A DNA stretch of 11,093 nucleotides, from assembly GCA_947505565.1 (NCBI GenBank), contig CANNLB010000023.1, positions 1 through 11,093 on the forward strand, given 5' to 3'. Below the pieces are notes generated by a model. That model saw nothing but the letters and a program-made list of their open reading frames with translations. It made no database searches and was not told the origin of the DNA. Made by a program: the position numbers and the translations under genes. Below, piece by piece: positions 1-8,177 of the stretch (positions are counted from its first letter, which is position 1; each line of letters starts with the position of its first letter). Source of the DNA: Acidobacteriota bacterium (lineage in GTDB: Bacteria > Acidobacteriota > Terriglobia > Bryobacterales > Bryobacteraceae).

Positions 1-61
1 AAATTACACGAGTGGCGTTGGGCCAGCGGTAAGACTCTTAAACTTCTTAACGCGGAACTCC

Positions 62-92
62 AACCCACTCGAAAGAGTGGGTTTTCGCTTTT
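62..92 (+). terminator. Intrinsic terminator of an upstream transcript
   Basis: A perfect 9-bp stem (AACCCACTC at 62-70 with GAGTGGGTT at 75-83) is closed by a GAAA tetraloop and followed by TTCGCTTTTT. This is a good rho-independent terminator on the + strand. It presumably ends the gene left of the window. One frame reaching the left edge stops at TAA 30-32, which could be the tail of that gene, but ten codons are too few to identify it. The hairpin covers the GTG at 77, which argues against that codon being the start of the DAHP synthase. Confidence 0.75.
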
Positions 93-127
93 TGGGCAGA
101 TCCATTCTTTCGAGGCAAATCAAAACG

Positions 128-1177
128 ATGATCATCTCTATGAAAATTCACAGCACCAAGGAACAGATCGAAGCCGTATGCGACCGCATCCGTCACTTCG
201 GTTACAAGATCCACGCCATCGAAGGAGAAGAGCGTTGCGTGATCGGGATCGTCGGTGTCGGCGACGTCACCAACTGTCGCGAATCGCTGGAAGCTATGCC
301 GCAGGTCGAAAAGGCGGTCCGGATCTCGGCCCCCTACAAGTTCGTTTCTAAAGAATACAAGTCCATCCCCACTGTCATTACGGTTCGAACCCACACCGGA
401 CCTATCGTGATCGGTGGTGATGATTTCGTCATGATGGCGGGCCCCTGCTCGGTCGAAAGCGAGGAGCAGATCATGGAATCGGCCTACGCCGTCGCCGAAG
501 CCGGAGCGCAAATTCTCCGCGGCGGAGCCTTCAAGCCCCGCACTTCGCCCTACGATTTCCAGGGCATGGAAGGCGAGGGCCTCAAGCTACTCGCTAAGGC
601 TCGCGAAGCCACGGGGCTTGCGATCATCACCGAAGTCATGGCGGAACGCGACGTCGAACTCGTTGCCGAATACGCCGACATTCTGCAGATCGGAGCGCGC
701 AACATGCAGAACTTCGCGCTGCTAAAACGGCTCGGCTCCTGCGGTCGGCCCATCATGCTCAAGCGCGGCCTCAGCGCCCAGATTAAGGAATTGTTGATGT
801 CTGCCGAGTACATCGTCGCTCACGGCAATCCCAATATCATGCTCTGCGAGCGCGGCATCCGAACCTTTGAAACGGCCACCCGCAATACGTGCGACATCAC
901 CGCCGTCTCCGTACTCGATGAGTTGACCCATCTGCCGGTCATCCTCGATCCCTCCCACGCCACCGGCAAACGCAGCCTCGTCCCGGCCCTCTGTCGCGCC
1001 GGCGTCGCCATCGGAGCCGACGGCCTCATCGTCGAAACCCATCCCTGCCCGGAAAAAGCCGTCAGCGACGGCGCGCAAAGCCTGACGCTCGATCAGTTCC
1101 GCAAGCTGATGAAGGACCTAGCTCCTTATATCTCGCTTTGGAAGGGATCCCGCGTGAGCGAAGCCGTTACCGCGTAA
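128..1177 (+). CDS. aroF: 3-deoxy-7-phosphoheptulonate (DAHP) synthase, class I-beta
   Basis: Catalyses the first shikimate-pathway step in the cytoplasm, joining phosphoenolpyruvate and erythrose 4-phosphate to give DAHP, the route to chorismate, aromatic amino acids and menaquinone. The 349-residue protein has an N-terminal ferredoxin-like regulatory domain (about 1-85) and a TIM barrel (about 95-335), the layout of the Thermotoga maritima enzyme, where the N-terminal domain mediates feedback inhibition. Visible motifs are AGPCSVES (104-111), [15 protein letters not shown] (132-146), LKRG (211-214), DPSHATG (274-280) and [16 protein letters not shown] (302-317). By family knowledge the metal ligands are C107, H277, E303 and D314, and all are present. 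ATG 128 is chosen because it gives the usual length and has GAGG at 112-115, although the 12-base spacing is long. ATG 140 is an alternative. The in-frame GTG at 77 lies inside a terminator stem. Probable first gene of an operon with the next two. The enzyme call is firm; the start is less so. Confidence 0.95.
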   Translation: MIISMKIHSTKEQIEAVCDRIRHFGYKIHAIEGEERCVIGIVGVGDVTNCRESLEAMPQVEKAVRISAPYKFVSKEYKSIPTVITVRTHTGPIVIGGDDFVMMAGPCSVESEEQIMESAYAVAEAGAQILRGGAFKPRTSPYDFQGMEGEGLKLLAKAREATGLAIITEVMAERDVELVAEYADILQIGARNMQNFALLKRLGSCGRPIMLKRGLSAQIKELLMSAEYIVAHGNPNIMLCERGIRTFETATRNTCDITAVSVLDELTHLPVILDPSHATGKRSLVPALCRAGVAIGADGLIVETHPCPEKAVSDGAQSLTLDQFRKLMKDLAPYISLWKGSRVSEAVTA

Positions 1178-1214
1178 CTAACCGTGTCAGCAAGTTGCCG
1201 TGTAAGCTGGTTGC

Positions 1215-2132
1215 ATGGGAATTCGCTGGCAAGGTTTGGGCCTCGTCCTCCTCGTGATCGTGTTTTGTGTGGCGATCGCCGGGGGACTGATCTGGAATCG
1301 TTCCCGACTCATTCCCCCCCTCGCGGGGCGAATGGCTCGCCTACCGGCCGGAAGTACGGTGGTCTATCTTGATGTCTCGGCGCTCCGCCAGTCGGGACTA
1401 CTCGGGATGATAGCCGGTCCGCAGGTCACCGAAGATGCCGACTATCGGCAATTCGTCACATCTACCGGCTTTGACTATCGAAACGATCTCGATTCCGCCC
1501 TAGTCGGATCCTTGCAAGGAGAGTCCTTCATCGTGGCCATCGGACGGTTCGACTGGAAAGCGATCAAAGACCATACAACCCGTGTTGGTGGGGTTTGCAA
1601 GAACGGTCTCTGCCGCATGGCCGCTTCCACCCCGAAGCGCTTCATCTCTTACATCCCCTTGCATCACTCGATGATCGGAATGGCGGTATCGAGCGATGAG
1701 TGGGCCGTTACAAAATTGCAGGCCAAGAACGAGACGCCGCTACCGGAGCCCGATGCGGTCGTCTGGATCGGCATTCCCGGTGCCACCCTCGCCAAAGGCG
1801 ACGCTCTACCCGCCGGAACTAAGCTGTTTGCGCAAGCCCTTTCCGCGGCAAAGCTAGTCACCATCGGACTCCATCCCGTTGCCGAAAAAAGCGAAATCCG
1901 CCTCGTTGCCGATTGCCCCACCGAAACGGCGGGCGGAGGTCTGGAAAGCCAGTTGAAGGGAGTCACCGAGGTCTTTCGCAAGTATCTCGAAAACGTGCAA
2001 CAGAAGCCCAACCCGGGCGACCTGAGCGGCGTGCTGACCAGCGGTACTTTTTCTCGGCAGGGGACGATTGTCACCGGACGCTGGGTCGTCGGCCGGGACT
2101 TCCTGGAGACGCTGCTCGGCGGCCGCTTCTAG
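1215..2132 (+). CDS. Membrane-anchored protein of unknown function
   Basis: I do not recognise a named family. The 305-residue protein begins with a short positive stretch and one hydrophobic segment (about 8-27), then RSR. This fits an N-terminal signal anchor or uncleaved signal with about 275 residues outside the cytoplasm. The exported part contains LPAGSTVVYLDVSALRQSG (43-61), which resembles the opening of acidobacterial proteins with DUF3352-like folds, but this is only an impression. Two cysteines (128 and 133, in VCKNGLC) could form a disulfide outside the membrane. No catalytic motif is visible. ATG 1215 begins directly before the hydrophobic segment, but no clear ribosome binding site precedes it. 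It starts 37 bp after the DAHP synthase and ends 12 bp before the PfkB kinase, so it is probably co-transcribed with both. Real gene with fair certainty; function unknown. Confidence 0.8.
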   Translation: MGIRWQGLGLVLLVIVFCVAIAGGLIWNRSRLIPPLAGRMARLPAGSTVVYLDVSALRQSGLLGMIAGPQVTEDADYRQFVTSTGFDYRNDLDSALVGSLQGESFIVAIGRFDWKAIKDHTTRVGGVCKNGLCRMAASTPKRFISYIPLHHSMIGMAVSSDEWAVTKLQAKNETPLPEPDAVVWIGIPGATLAKGDALPAGTKLFAQALSAAKLVTIGLHPVAEKSEIRLVADCPTETAGGGLESQLKGVTEVFRKYLENVQQKPNPGDLSGVLTSGTFSRQGTIVTGRWVVGRDFLETLLGGRF

Positions 2133-2144
2133 TAGCGCTCCACT

Positions 2145-3002
2145 ATGCGTATGCTCGTCGCTGGCAGCCTCGTTTGGGACGCTTTGGTCGGCCCCGTTGC
2201 CCGCCTCGAGTGGGAAACCACTGCTTGGGTCGATTCTGCCGCCTCCGGACTCGGTGGTAACGGCGGCACTTCCGCCTTTACGATCGGTCGCCTGGGGGGC
2301 TCGGTTGGACTCCTCAGCGCCTGCGGAGCCGACGGCCTGGGGCATCTGCTGCGGAATACCCTGGAAGCCGCACGGGTTGATTGCGCCGCCCTGCAGTCGC
2401 TGCCGGAGCCCACCGCCACCACCGTCGGGCTTTACCACCCTGACGGTCGCCGCCAACTCTTTCACTCTCCGGGTGCCGGTGCCGTCGCTAAGTTCACCCT
2501 TCCACCCGGATACAACCACCTCCACATCGCCAACCCCTTCGCCCTCCCCTTTCTGCGCCGCCACGCCCCGGTACTGCTCCAAACCGCAAAAGCCGCCGGC
2601 CTGACCACCTCGCTCGACCTCGGCTGGGACCGCCTCGCCGAATGGTGCTCCGTCGTCGATCCCTGTCTGCCCTTCGTCGATCAATTGTTTGCCAATGCCG
2701 CCGAAGCAGCGTTCGTCCCAGGTCCCTACCCCTGCTCCGCCATCATCAAGCGAGGCGCCGACGGCTGTCTCGTCGATGGCGTGGTTGTGCCCGGTTTCCC
2801 TGTCCAGGCGGTCGACTCGACCGGGGCCGGTGATTGCTTCTGTGGAGCGTTTCTGGCCGCCACCGCCCGTGGGTTACCCCCCCTTGCCGCCGCCCGGTTT
2901 GCCAACGCCGTCGCCGCATGCAGCGTAACCCAGCCCGGCGCCACGCCGGGTCTGCTCGATTGGCAGGCCACCGAAGCCTGGATCGATCAGTTCAGGAAAT
3001 AA
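2145..3002 (+). CDS. PfkB-family carbohydrate kinase, substrate unknown
   Basis: A 285-residue ribokinase-fold kinase that should transfer phosphate from ATP to a sugar or nucleoside in the cytoplasm. The C-terminal PfkB signature VDSTGAGDCFCGAF (223-236) is complete, with D230 as the expected catalytic base and GAG as the anion hole. The N-terminal glycine-rich substrate segment is SGLGGNGGTSA (34-44). An NxxE-type motif is at N184-E187 (NAAE), and IKRGADG (201-207) matches the strand before the ATP-binding region. The substrate-side lid strands, including the TTVGLYHPDGRRQLFH segment (92-107), do not point to a particular sugar. The start is ATG 2145, 12 bp after the previous stop; ATG 2151 (MLVAGS) is equally possible. 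The gene's last 16 bases overlap the 3' end of mqnC on the other strand. The family call is strong; ribokinase, fructokinase and adenosine kinase specificities cannot be separated by eye. Confidence 0.88.
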   Translation: MRMLVAGSLVWDALVGPVARLEWETTAWVDSAASGLGGNGGTSAFTIGRLGGSVGLLSACGADGLGHLLRNTLEAARVDCAALQSLPEPTATTVGLYHPDGRRQLFHSPGAGAVAKFTLPPGYNHLHIANPFALPFLRRHAPVLLQTAKAAGLTTSLDLGWDRLAEWCSVVDPCLPFVDQLFANAAEAAFVPGPYPCSAIIKRGADGCLVDGVVVPGFPVQAVDSTGAGDCFCGAFLAATARGLPPLAAARFANAVAACSVTQPGATPGLLDWQATEAWIDQFRK

Positions 3003-4027
3003 GTCCGATACAATGTGTCCCGCTGTTTCGGAGTAAAGCCGGCCCCGCGGATGATCCGCCGCAGGTCTTCCTCGGACGCATGGAAATTGGCCCCAGCTTG
3101 CGAAACCACGTTCTCTTCCATCATGACGCTGCCCACGTCGTTGCCCCCGAACCGAAGCCCTAACTGACAGACCTTTAAGCCTTGCGTCACCCACGAGGTC
3201 TGAATGTTGACAATATTGTCGAGAAACAATCGACAAACCGCCAGCGTTCGTAAGAACTCCACGCTTGTCGCCTCTTCCTTCACGAAACGGCCCAGCGAGG
3301 TGTTGTCCCGCTGAAAGCTCCAAGGGATAAACGCCGTAAATCCGCCCGTCTCTTCCTGCAACTGACGCAATACATTCAAATGGTGCACGCGGTGGGCCAG
3401 CGTCTCGCCACATCCCCACATCATGGTCGCTGTCGTCCGCACCCCAAGCTTGTGGGCCGTCCGGTGGACGTCCAGCCACTCTTCGGTGTTGCACTTTAGC
3501 CGCGCAATCCGATGTCGCACCTCATCGTGCAGAATCTCCGCTCCCGCCCCGGGGATCGAGTCCATGCCGGCATCCCGTAGCCGGGCGATCGTATCCGCCA
3601 ACGAGATCCCGCTGATCTGGGCGATATTCAAAATCTCCGGCGCCGAGAGCACGTGTAAGTGAATGGTAAATGTCTTCTTGATCGCCCGGAACAAATCTTC
3701 GTACCACTCAACCGGCAGATCCGGATGCAACCCTCCCTGCATCAAAACCCCCGTCCCACCCATGTCCAGCGTTTCCTGGATCTTCGAAAAAATCACTTCC
3801 TGAGGGTGAACATACGCTTCCTTGTGACCCTTCGCTCGGTAGAACGCGCAAAAGCTGCAATACTCGGTGCAGACATTTGTGTAGTTAATATTCCGGTCGA
3901 TGATGTAAGTGGCCACGTTGTGCGGATGGTGCCGGCGTCGCATCGCGTCAGCGGCCATACCGAGGCCTACCAGATCATGGTCAGAGAACAACTCGAGCGC
4001 TTCGGCAGTAGACAGTTGGTTACTCAT
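2987..4027 (-). CDS. mqnC: Cyclic dehypoxanthinylfutalosine synthase (radical SAM)
   Basis: MqnC acts in the futalosine pathway of menaquinone synthesis. It is a cytoplasmic radical SAM enzyme that cyclises dehypoxanthinylfutalosine. The 346-residue protein has the iron-sulfur motif CTEYCSFC (C53, C57, C60, CX3CX2C), preceded by NINYTNV and followed by AFYR, as in MqnC and MqnE. Features that favour MqnC are QGGLHPDLPVEWYEDL (97-112), IHLHVLSAPEI (122-132), GGFTAFIPWSFQ (228-239, where MqnE usually reads closer to FIPLAF) and QTSWVTQG (276-283). Length is normal for the family. ATG 4027 overlaps the mqnA stop (ATGA), so translation is probably coupled to mqnA. Its stop (2987-2989) lies inside the convergent PfkB gene. 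The partner enzymes MqnB, MqnD and MqnE are not in the window. The alternative, MqnE, seems unlikely from the motifs above. Confidence 0.93.
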   Translation of the reverse strand: MSNQLSTAEALELFSDHDLVGLGMAADAMRRRHHPHNVATYIIDRNINYTNVCTEYCSFCAFYRAKGHKEAYVHPQEVIFSKIQETLDMGGTGVLMQGGLHPDLPVEWYEDLFRAIKKTFTIHLHVLSAPEILNIAQISGISLADTIARLRDAGMDSIPGAGAEILHDEVRHRIARLKCNTEEWLDVHRTAHKLGVRTTATMMWGCGETLAHRVHHLNVLRQLQEETGGFTAFIPWSFQRDNTSLGRFVKEEATSVEFLRTLAVCRLFLDNIVNIQTSWVTQGLKVCQLGLRFGGNDVGSVMMEENVVSQAGANFHASEEDLRRIIRGAGFTPKQRDTLYRTYFLN

Positions 4028-4800
4028 ATGGCTATCCCCGGCTCCAATGTCGCCGCCAGGGATAAGTAGGCCTCTAAGCCTGCGATCTCCCGTGCGCCGA
4101 TCCGAAAACGAATGTGTTCGGTCAAATAGTCGCGGACCAGCCCCCGAGGGATACCGCGCCGGTCCGCTTGGTGGTCGATAATCTCAGGCAGCCGTTCCCG
4201 GCCGTACTCCCAAGACCCCGAAAATAACTCCGTCGCTCCGGCCGGCAAAACCGGGCCAGCCCAAACGGCGAACACCATCGGCAGGCCCGTTAACTCTTTC
4301 CATGCCGCTCCCAGATCGAGATGCTCAAACGCAATTTGCGCCGGCTGCAGTCGCAGCGCGGGGTCGCCGATGATTAATGCCGCGTCCGCCGCCTCGAGCA
4401 TCGGAGTCAACTGCGGCCGCATCACGATGATCTCCGGCTCCACCCCGTAGCGTTCACGCAGCAGAATTCGAGCGAGCATGACGGACGTCCGCGATCCATT
4501 GTCCACCGCAACCCGGCGAATCTGTCCCCACGGGACCTTAGTGAAAAGCAGAATGCTCCGGACCCCACCATCGCAGGCAATTCCGGTTTCGGGTACCGAA
4601 ACAAGCCTCTGCCGAGCCATCTCAATCACGGGGACCAAGCCAATGTCAGCCGTACCGGAAAGGATCCGATCGGCACATTCAGCTGGTAGGCAGAACATCA
4701 AATTAACGAGGTCGCGCTGCGGTCCTCGCATCATTCCCCACACCAGCGGGATAGTGTTCAAATAGCTCACCGCTGCCACGCGGGGTTTGCCGGTTTCCAT
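4024..4800 (-). CDS. mqnA: Chorismate dehydratase, futalosine pathway
   Basis: MqnA removes water from chorismate to give 3-[(1-carboxyvinyl)oxy]benzoate, the entry step of futalosine-dependent menaquinone synthesis. The 258-residue protein has the periplasmic-binding-protein-like fold of the family (PF02621). Recognisable segments are VAAVSYLNTIPLVWG (8-22), CLPAECADRILSGTADIGLVPVIE (from 37), GIACDGGVRSILLF (73-86), TSVMLARILLRERYG (105-119), ALIIGDPALR (141-150) and DLGAAWKELTGLPMVFAVWAG (from 162). MqnD, the related enzyme of the same pathway, lacks the SYLNT-type start and normally carries a GISTCPNDTF-like segment, so MqnA is the better call. ATG 4800 has a strong Shine-Dalgarno sequence and gives the family's usual N-terminus. 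It is the first gene of a two-gene unit with mqnC and is read from the 218-bp gap it shares with the NHL protein gene. Confidence 0.93.
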   Translation of the reverse strand: METGKPRVAAVSYLNTIPLVWGMMRGPQRDLVNLMFCLPAECADRILSGTADIGLVPVIEMARQRLVSVPETGIACDGGVRSILLFTKVPWGQIRRVAVDNGSRTSVMLARILLRERYGVEPEIIVMRPQLTPMLEAADAALIIGDPALRLQPAQIAFEHLDLGAAWKELTGLPMVFAVWAGPVLPAGATELFSGSWEYGRERLPEIIDHQADRRGIPRGLVRDYLTEHIRFRIGAREIAGLEAYLSLAATLEPGIAI

Positions 4801-5018
4801 GATTACCTCCCTAGATGATAGCGAACGATACCCTGGGTGTATTGTGTAAAAAAAATCTCGCGAAAAGATCGACCCATCCCCACTATCTCACTGAAGTTTT
4901 ATCCTCAAGCTGCCGATCTAAGACTAGGGCAGTGGTCCTTTGTCTCTTGGTTCCGTCCCCAATCCTGAACATCCGCTGGCAATTCTGGTGCCTACCGCAC
5001 TTCGCCTCTGAGAATCCT
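4801..5018. other. Divergent intergenic region between mqnA and the NHL protein gene
   Basis: About 218 bp with no gene I can support. It must hold the promoters of mqnA (-) and probably of the NHL gene (+). An A8 tract (about 4848-4856) lies near a TTTACA-like -35 on the - strand, but no well-spaced -10 follows, so I do not call a promoter. The + reading frame of the NHL gene stays open back to ATG 4815. Those 68 codons give a cysteine- and arginine-rich stretch placed before a clear signal peptide, so I treat them as non-coding. Confidence 0.55.
4805..4812 (-). promoter_or_regulatory. Ribosome binding site of mqnA
   Basis: On the - strand AGGGAGGT lies four bases before the ATG at 4800. 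The strong match to the anti-Shine-Dalgarno sequence fixes this start codon. Confidence 0.75.
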
Positions 5019-8000
5019 ATGAAATCGCTTTATCCTTTTTTTTTGTTCCTTTTGGGGACGAGCCTAACTGAAATCAGTCCCCTTTTCGGGCAGATTCCAG
5101 TTGAGCTCAGCGTCACCCCGGCCCGTACCTACGGTCACGCCCGCCAGACGCTGAATACCCAGGAGGCCAATCTCGTAGAAGGACGCGAATTGAATTCTCC
5201 GAGCGGAATCGCTATCGATTCCTCCTCGTCCGCTCCAGTTACCTACGTCGCGGATACGGGCAACAATCGCGTTCTATTCTGGCGAAGTGCGAAGGGAGCC
5301 AACGGCCAGTTCGCCGACGGCGTCATCGGTCAGCGGGATCTTGTCACCACTTTTCCAGGCGGCCCCGGAACCGCGATCCAGGTCGGCTTTCGCTCCCCTT
5401 CCGGTCTGGCCGTCGACCGCTCCGGTAATCTTTATGTGGCAGACACCGGCAATAACCGAATCCTGCGCTTTCCCCGCCCCACGGGGCAGACGGGGGACCT
5501 CATCCAGCCGAACCTCGTCCTCGGACAAACCAACTTCACCTCGAACGCGCCGAATCAAAATGAGCTCATCTGCTCGGCAAAAACACTCGCTTTTGTCCGC
5601 GACAACGCCAGTTTCCGCGTAGCGATGTTTTTTGACCCGCAAGGCAATTTATGGATCACTGATCCCGGTAATCATCGGGTTCTCCGTTACCCGGCTTCCG
5701 TCCTCGGCGATAGCGCCACCAGTGGCCCCAATGCCGATTTGGTTATCGGACAACCGGATTTCGCCACTCGCGTCGCTTTTGATCTGACTCGCCTCGGCCC
5801 TTTGCATAAAGGCGGAATGATTTTTCCTGGAGCGGTAACCCTCGATGCCGCCGGGCGCCTCTTCGTGAGCGACCAGGTCGGTCGTGTCCTCGCGTACACC
5901 CCGCCATTTCGGAACGGCATGGACGCCGCCCGTTTAGTCGGCGTCGTCGTGAGCGTACAAGGCCAGCCGGCTCGGTCTCCGGTCAATGAATTCTCCCTCG
6001 CGGCTCCGGAAGGCCTGTTTGCGATTAACAACAATCTTCTCGTCGTCGATTCCACCGCGAACCGCATTACCCGCTACGATCCGTTCGACACTTGGCCGGA
6101 AGAGACGGTGTTGCTCCCGTCGCCGCCCGCCAAAGCCGTTTTCGGCCAGCCCGACCTGTTGAGCTTCAAGGCGAACCGCGGGGGACGTTCGGCCTCCGAC
6201 GTCTCCTTTTTTCGGCCCACCACCGCGGCCGTAGTCGGCACCGATGTCTATCTCTGCGATACCGGCAACCATCGCCTTCTGATCATCCCCATCAGCAATA
6301 ACAATCTCCTGGCCGCCACCAACGTCCAGGGCCAGGTCAACACGACCTATAACTCGAGAAATCTGATTGAAGGACGCGAACTGTTTACCGTTACCGGTCT
6401 TGTCGATCTGCCCAATAACGGGGGGCGCGCCAGCCTTAGCGGAGGGATCACCATCGATCGCTCCAGCAGTCCGCCTCGCCTCTACGTCGCTGACTCTGGA
6501 AACAATCGGATTCTAGGCTTCGCCAACGCGCTGACCGTAAAACCGGGCGATCTGGCCGACGTCATCATCGGCCAGATCGATCGCTTCTCGGGAATCGTGA
6601 ATTCTCCGAACAACGACTCCGATATTCTGAATGATACCGGTCTGTTTAATCCTACCGGCGTCATTACCGATGCTCAGGGAAATCTGTGGGTCGCTGATAC
6701 CGGTAATGGACGCGCCCTCCGCTTCGCCCGCCCCTTCGATCAACCGAAAGATCGCCAGCAGCGAGCCAATCTGGTTCTCGGGCAAAGTGGTTACAACATC
6801 AAACTCACGGACGCGACTCGCACCAACATGCGGTCCCCTTACGGACTGGCTTTGACCGCGGAAGGTCATCTTATGGTCTCCGACTCGACCCTGAATCGAC
6901 TCCTTTTGTTTCGGCGTGCGATCGGTGGTGGTGATTTTACGAATGGTCAAGCTGCGGCCACGGTATTCGGCCAGCGCGACTTCGTCACGATCGCTACCGC
7001 CGACGGCGATAATCGGCTTAACGTCCCCGGTCACATCGCCATCGATACCGATGACCGCGTCTACGTTTGCGACATGGGCAAGAGCCGCATCGTCATCTTC
7101 GATCGCGTCATCAATGCCGCCAACGATCCCGCTCCCGTCCAAGTCTTGCGCGAAACCCTGAACGTAAACGAAACCCTAAGGAACCCCCAAGGCGTCGCCA
7201 TCAGCGCACGCACGGGAGAAATTTGGGTCGCCGACGGGCAAAATAATCGGATCGTTCGCTTCCCCCGTTTCGACACCCTTATCCTCAACCCCCTCGCTAC
7301 CTACCGCCTCGATTCCCCCTTCCCGGTTGCCGTCGCTCTCGATCCGTTCGATAACCTCGTCATCGCCGATGGTACCAATCGCCTGGCCTTCCACTATCCC
7401 CGCTTGGTCGCCTTAAGCGCCGCTCACTATTTGAACCGAGATCTGTCTCCCGGCCTGGTCGCCACCATGGCCCCCATTGGGATCCGGTTCAGCGAAGAGA
7501 CGCTCACCTTCTCCAGCAACCCCATCGCCAAGGTCCTTGGTGATGTAGAAGTGCTCGTCGACGGACGGCCCGCACCGCTCTACTTCCTTTCGCCCACTTT
7601 GATTAATTTCTACGTCCCCATGGCTTCGCCCATCTCCGGACCGATGGATATTGTGGTCCAACGCAAGTCAAGTGGCCAGATTCTCGCCAGTTCGACCATC
7701 CAGGCCGCCACGGCTACCCCCGGTTTCTTCACCACAACGCAAAATGGGCGCGGGCAAATTGCCGCTTTGAATGAGGACAACACGATCAACTCGGCCGCCA
7801 ACCCCGTCGGACGCGGCAAGGTAATCCAGCTCTACGCCAGCGGCCAAGGCTTCCTCCCTGATGCTCCTCCCGATGGCGAACCAGCCCCGACCAACCGTTT
7901 GATTTCCACTCCCGTTCGCCCCCGCGTGATCGTTAACACTGGCGATGCCGAAGTGCAGTTCTCCGGTCTTGCTCCCGGGTTCGTCGGGGTTTGGCAAATC

Positions 8001-8129
8001 AATGTAAAGGTTCCAGAGACCGTCCCCCCCGGTAATAACGTCGTTGTCGCCATCCTGCACCTCGGCATTCCCAGTAACTCGAATATCGGCGGCGGTGCCC
8101 CGATCCAATGCACCATCGCGGTTCGTTAG
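5019..8129 (+). CDS. Secreted NHL-repeat double beta-propeller protein with TIGR03437-type C-terminus
   Basis: A 1036-residue exported protein of unknown ligand. Residues 1-24 are a signal peptide (MKSLYPFFLFLLG then SPLFG-Q). About twelve NHL-like blades follow, typically (L/V)YVADTGNNR(I/V)LRF. They are centred near residues 82, 145, 218, 287, 346, 416, 494, 563, 624, 687, 741 and 785. Most blades also carry a V(I/L/F)GQxDF strand (for example 102-107, 167-173, 242-248, 374-380, 649-655). LVEGREL (52-58) and LIEGREL (449-455) each open a set of six blades, so the protein looks like two six-bladed propellers. Residues about 813-1036 match the C-terminal domain common in Solibacter-type proteins (TIGR03437), including LYFLSPTLINFYVP (854-867), VIQLYASGQGF (935-945) and GVWQINVKVP (990-999). 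NHL propellers usually bind proteins, carbohydrates or RNA; no catalytic site is visible. ATG 5019 is preferred to ATG 4815 because it starts the signal peptide. Confidence 0.88.
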   Translation: MKSLYPFFLFLLGTSLTEISPLFGQIPVELSVTPARTYGHARQTLNTQEANLVEGRELNSPSGIAIDSSSSAPVTYVADTGNNRVLFWRSAKGANGQFADGVIGQRDLVTTFPGGPGTAIQVGFRSPSGLAVDRSGNLYVADTGNNRILRFPRPTGQTGDLIQPNLVLGQTNFTSNAPNQNELICSAKTLAFVRDNASFRVAMFFDPQGNLWITDPGNHRVLRYPASVLGDSATSGPNADLVIGQPDFATRVAFDLTRLGPLHKGGMIFPGAVTLDAAGRLFVSDQVGRVLAYTPPFRNGMDAARLVGVVVSVQGQPARSPVNEFSLAAPEGLFAINNNLLVVDSTANRITRYDPFDTWPEETVLLPSPPAKAVFGQPDLLSFKANRGGRSASDVSFFRPTTAAVVGTDVYLCDTGNHRLLIIPISNNNLLAATNVQGQVNTTYNSRNLIEGRELFTVTGLVDLPNNGGRASLSGGITIDRSSSPPRLYVADSGNNRILGFANALTVKPGDLADVIIGQIDRFSGIVNSPNNDSDILNDTGLFNPTGVITDAQGNLWVADTGNGRALRFARPFDQPKDRQQRANLVLGQSGYNIKLTDATRTNMRSPYGLALTAEGHLMVSDSTLNRLLLFRRAIGGGDFTNGQAAATVFGQRDFVTIATADGDNRLNVPGHIAIDTDDRVYVCDMGKSRIVIFDRVINAANDPAPVQVLRETLNVNETLRNPQGVAISARTGEIWVADGQNNRIVRFPRFDTLILNPLATYRLDSPFPVAVALDPFDNLVIADGTNRLAFHYPRLVALSAAHYLNRDLSPGLVATMAPIGIRFSEETLTFSSNPIAKVLGDVEVLVDGRPAPLYFLSPTLINFYVPMASPISGPMDIVVQRKSSGQILASSTIQAATATPGFFTTTQNGRGQIAALNEDNTINSAANPVGRGKVIQLYASGQGFLPDAPPDGEPAPTNRLISTPVRPRVIVNTGDAEVQFSGLAPGFVGVWQINVKVPETVPPGNNVVVAILHLGIPSNSNIGGGAPIQCTIAVR

Positions 8130-8164
8130 CTTTTTGCGGCCATCGGCGGCCGGTCGTTATACAC

Positions 8165-8171
8165 TAGGGGG
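8165..8171 (+). promoter_or_regulatory. Ribosome binding site of the KDG-kinase-like gene
   Basis: TAGGGGG ends six bases before ATG 8178 and supports this start. TATACA at 8158-8163 resembles a -10 box but lies almost against the binding site with no good -35, so I do not call a promoter. Confidence 0.6.
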
Positions 8172-8177
8172 ACGTTT

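Noticed and set aside
1..61. Possible tRNA or small RNA end (AGCGGTAAGAC looks like a D-arm)
   Set aside because: No matching acceptor stem, no five-pair anticodon stem and no T-arm GTTCGA-type sequence could be found on either strand.
77..127. Longer DAHP synthase starting at GTG 77
   Set aside because: The codon lies inside a perfect terminator stem and adds 17 residues not seen in the family.
1854..2684. Long open frame on the - strand opposite the membrane protein and PfkB genes
   Set aside because: Glycine-, alanine- and glutamate-rich shadow of high-GC coding DNA. It crosses two better-supported genes and has no recognisable domain.
4815..5018. Longer NHL protein starting at ATG 4815
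   Set aside because: It would place 68 irregular residues before a clear signal peptide and overlaps the divergent promoter region.
5019..8129. DNA-level tandem repeat or CRISPR-like spacing in the NHL gene
   Set aside because: Repeated GATACCGG-AAT motifs come from the protein blades. They are diverged and in frame, with no constant repeat and spacer lengths.
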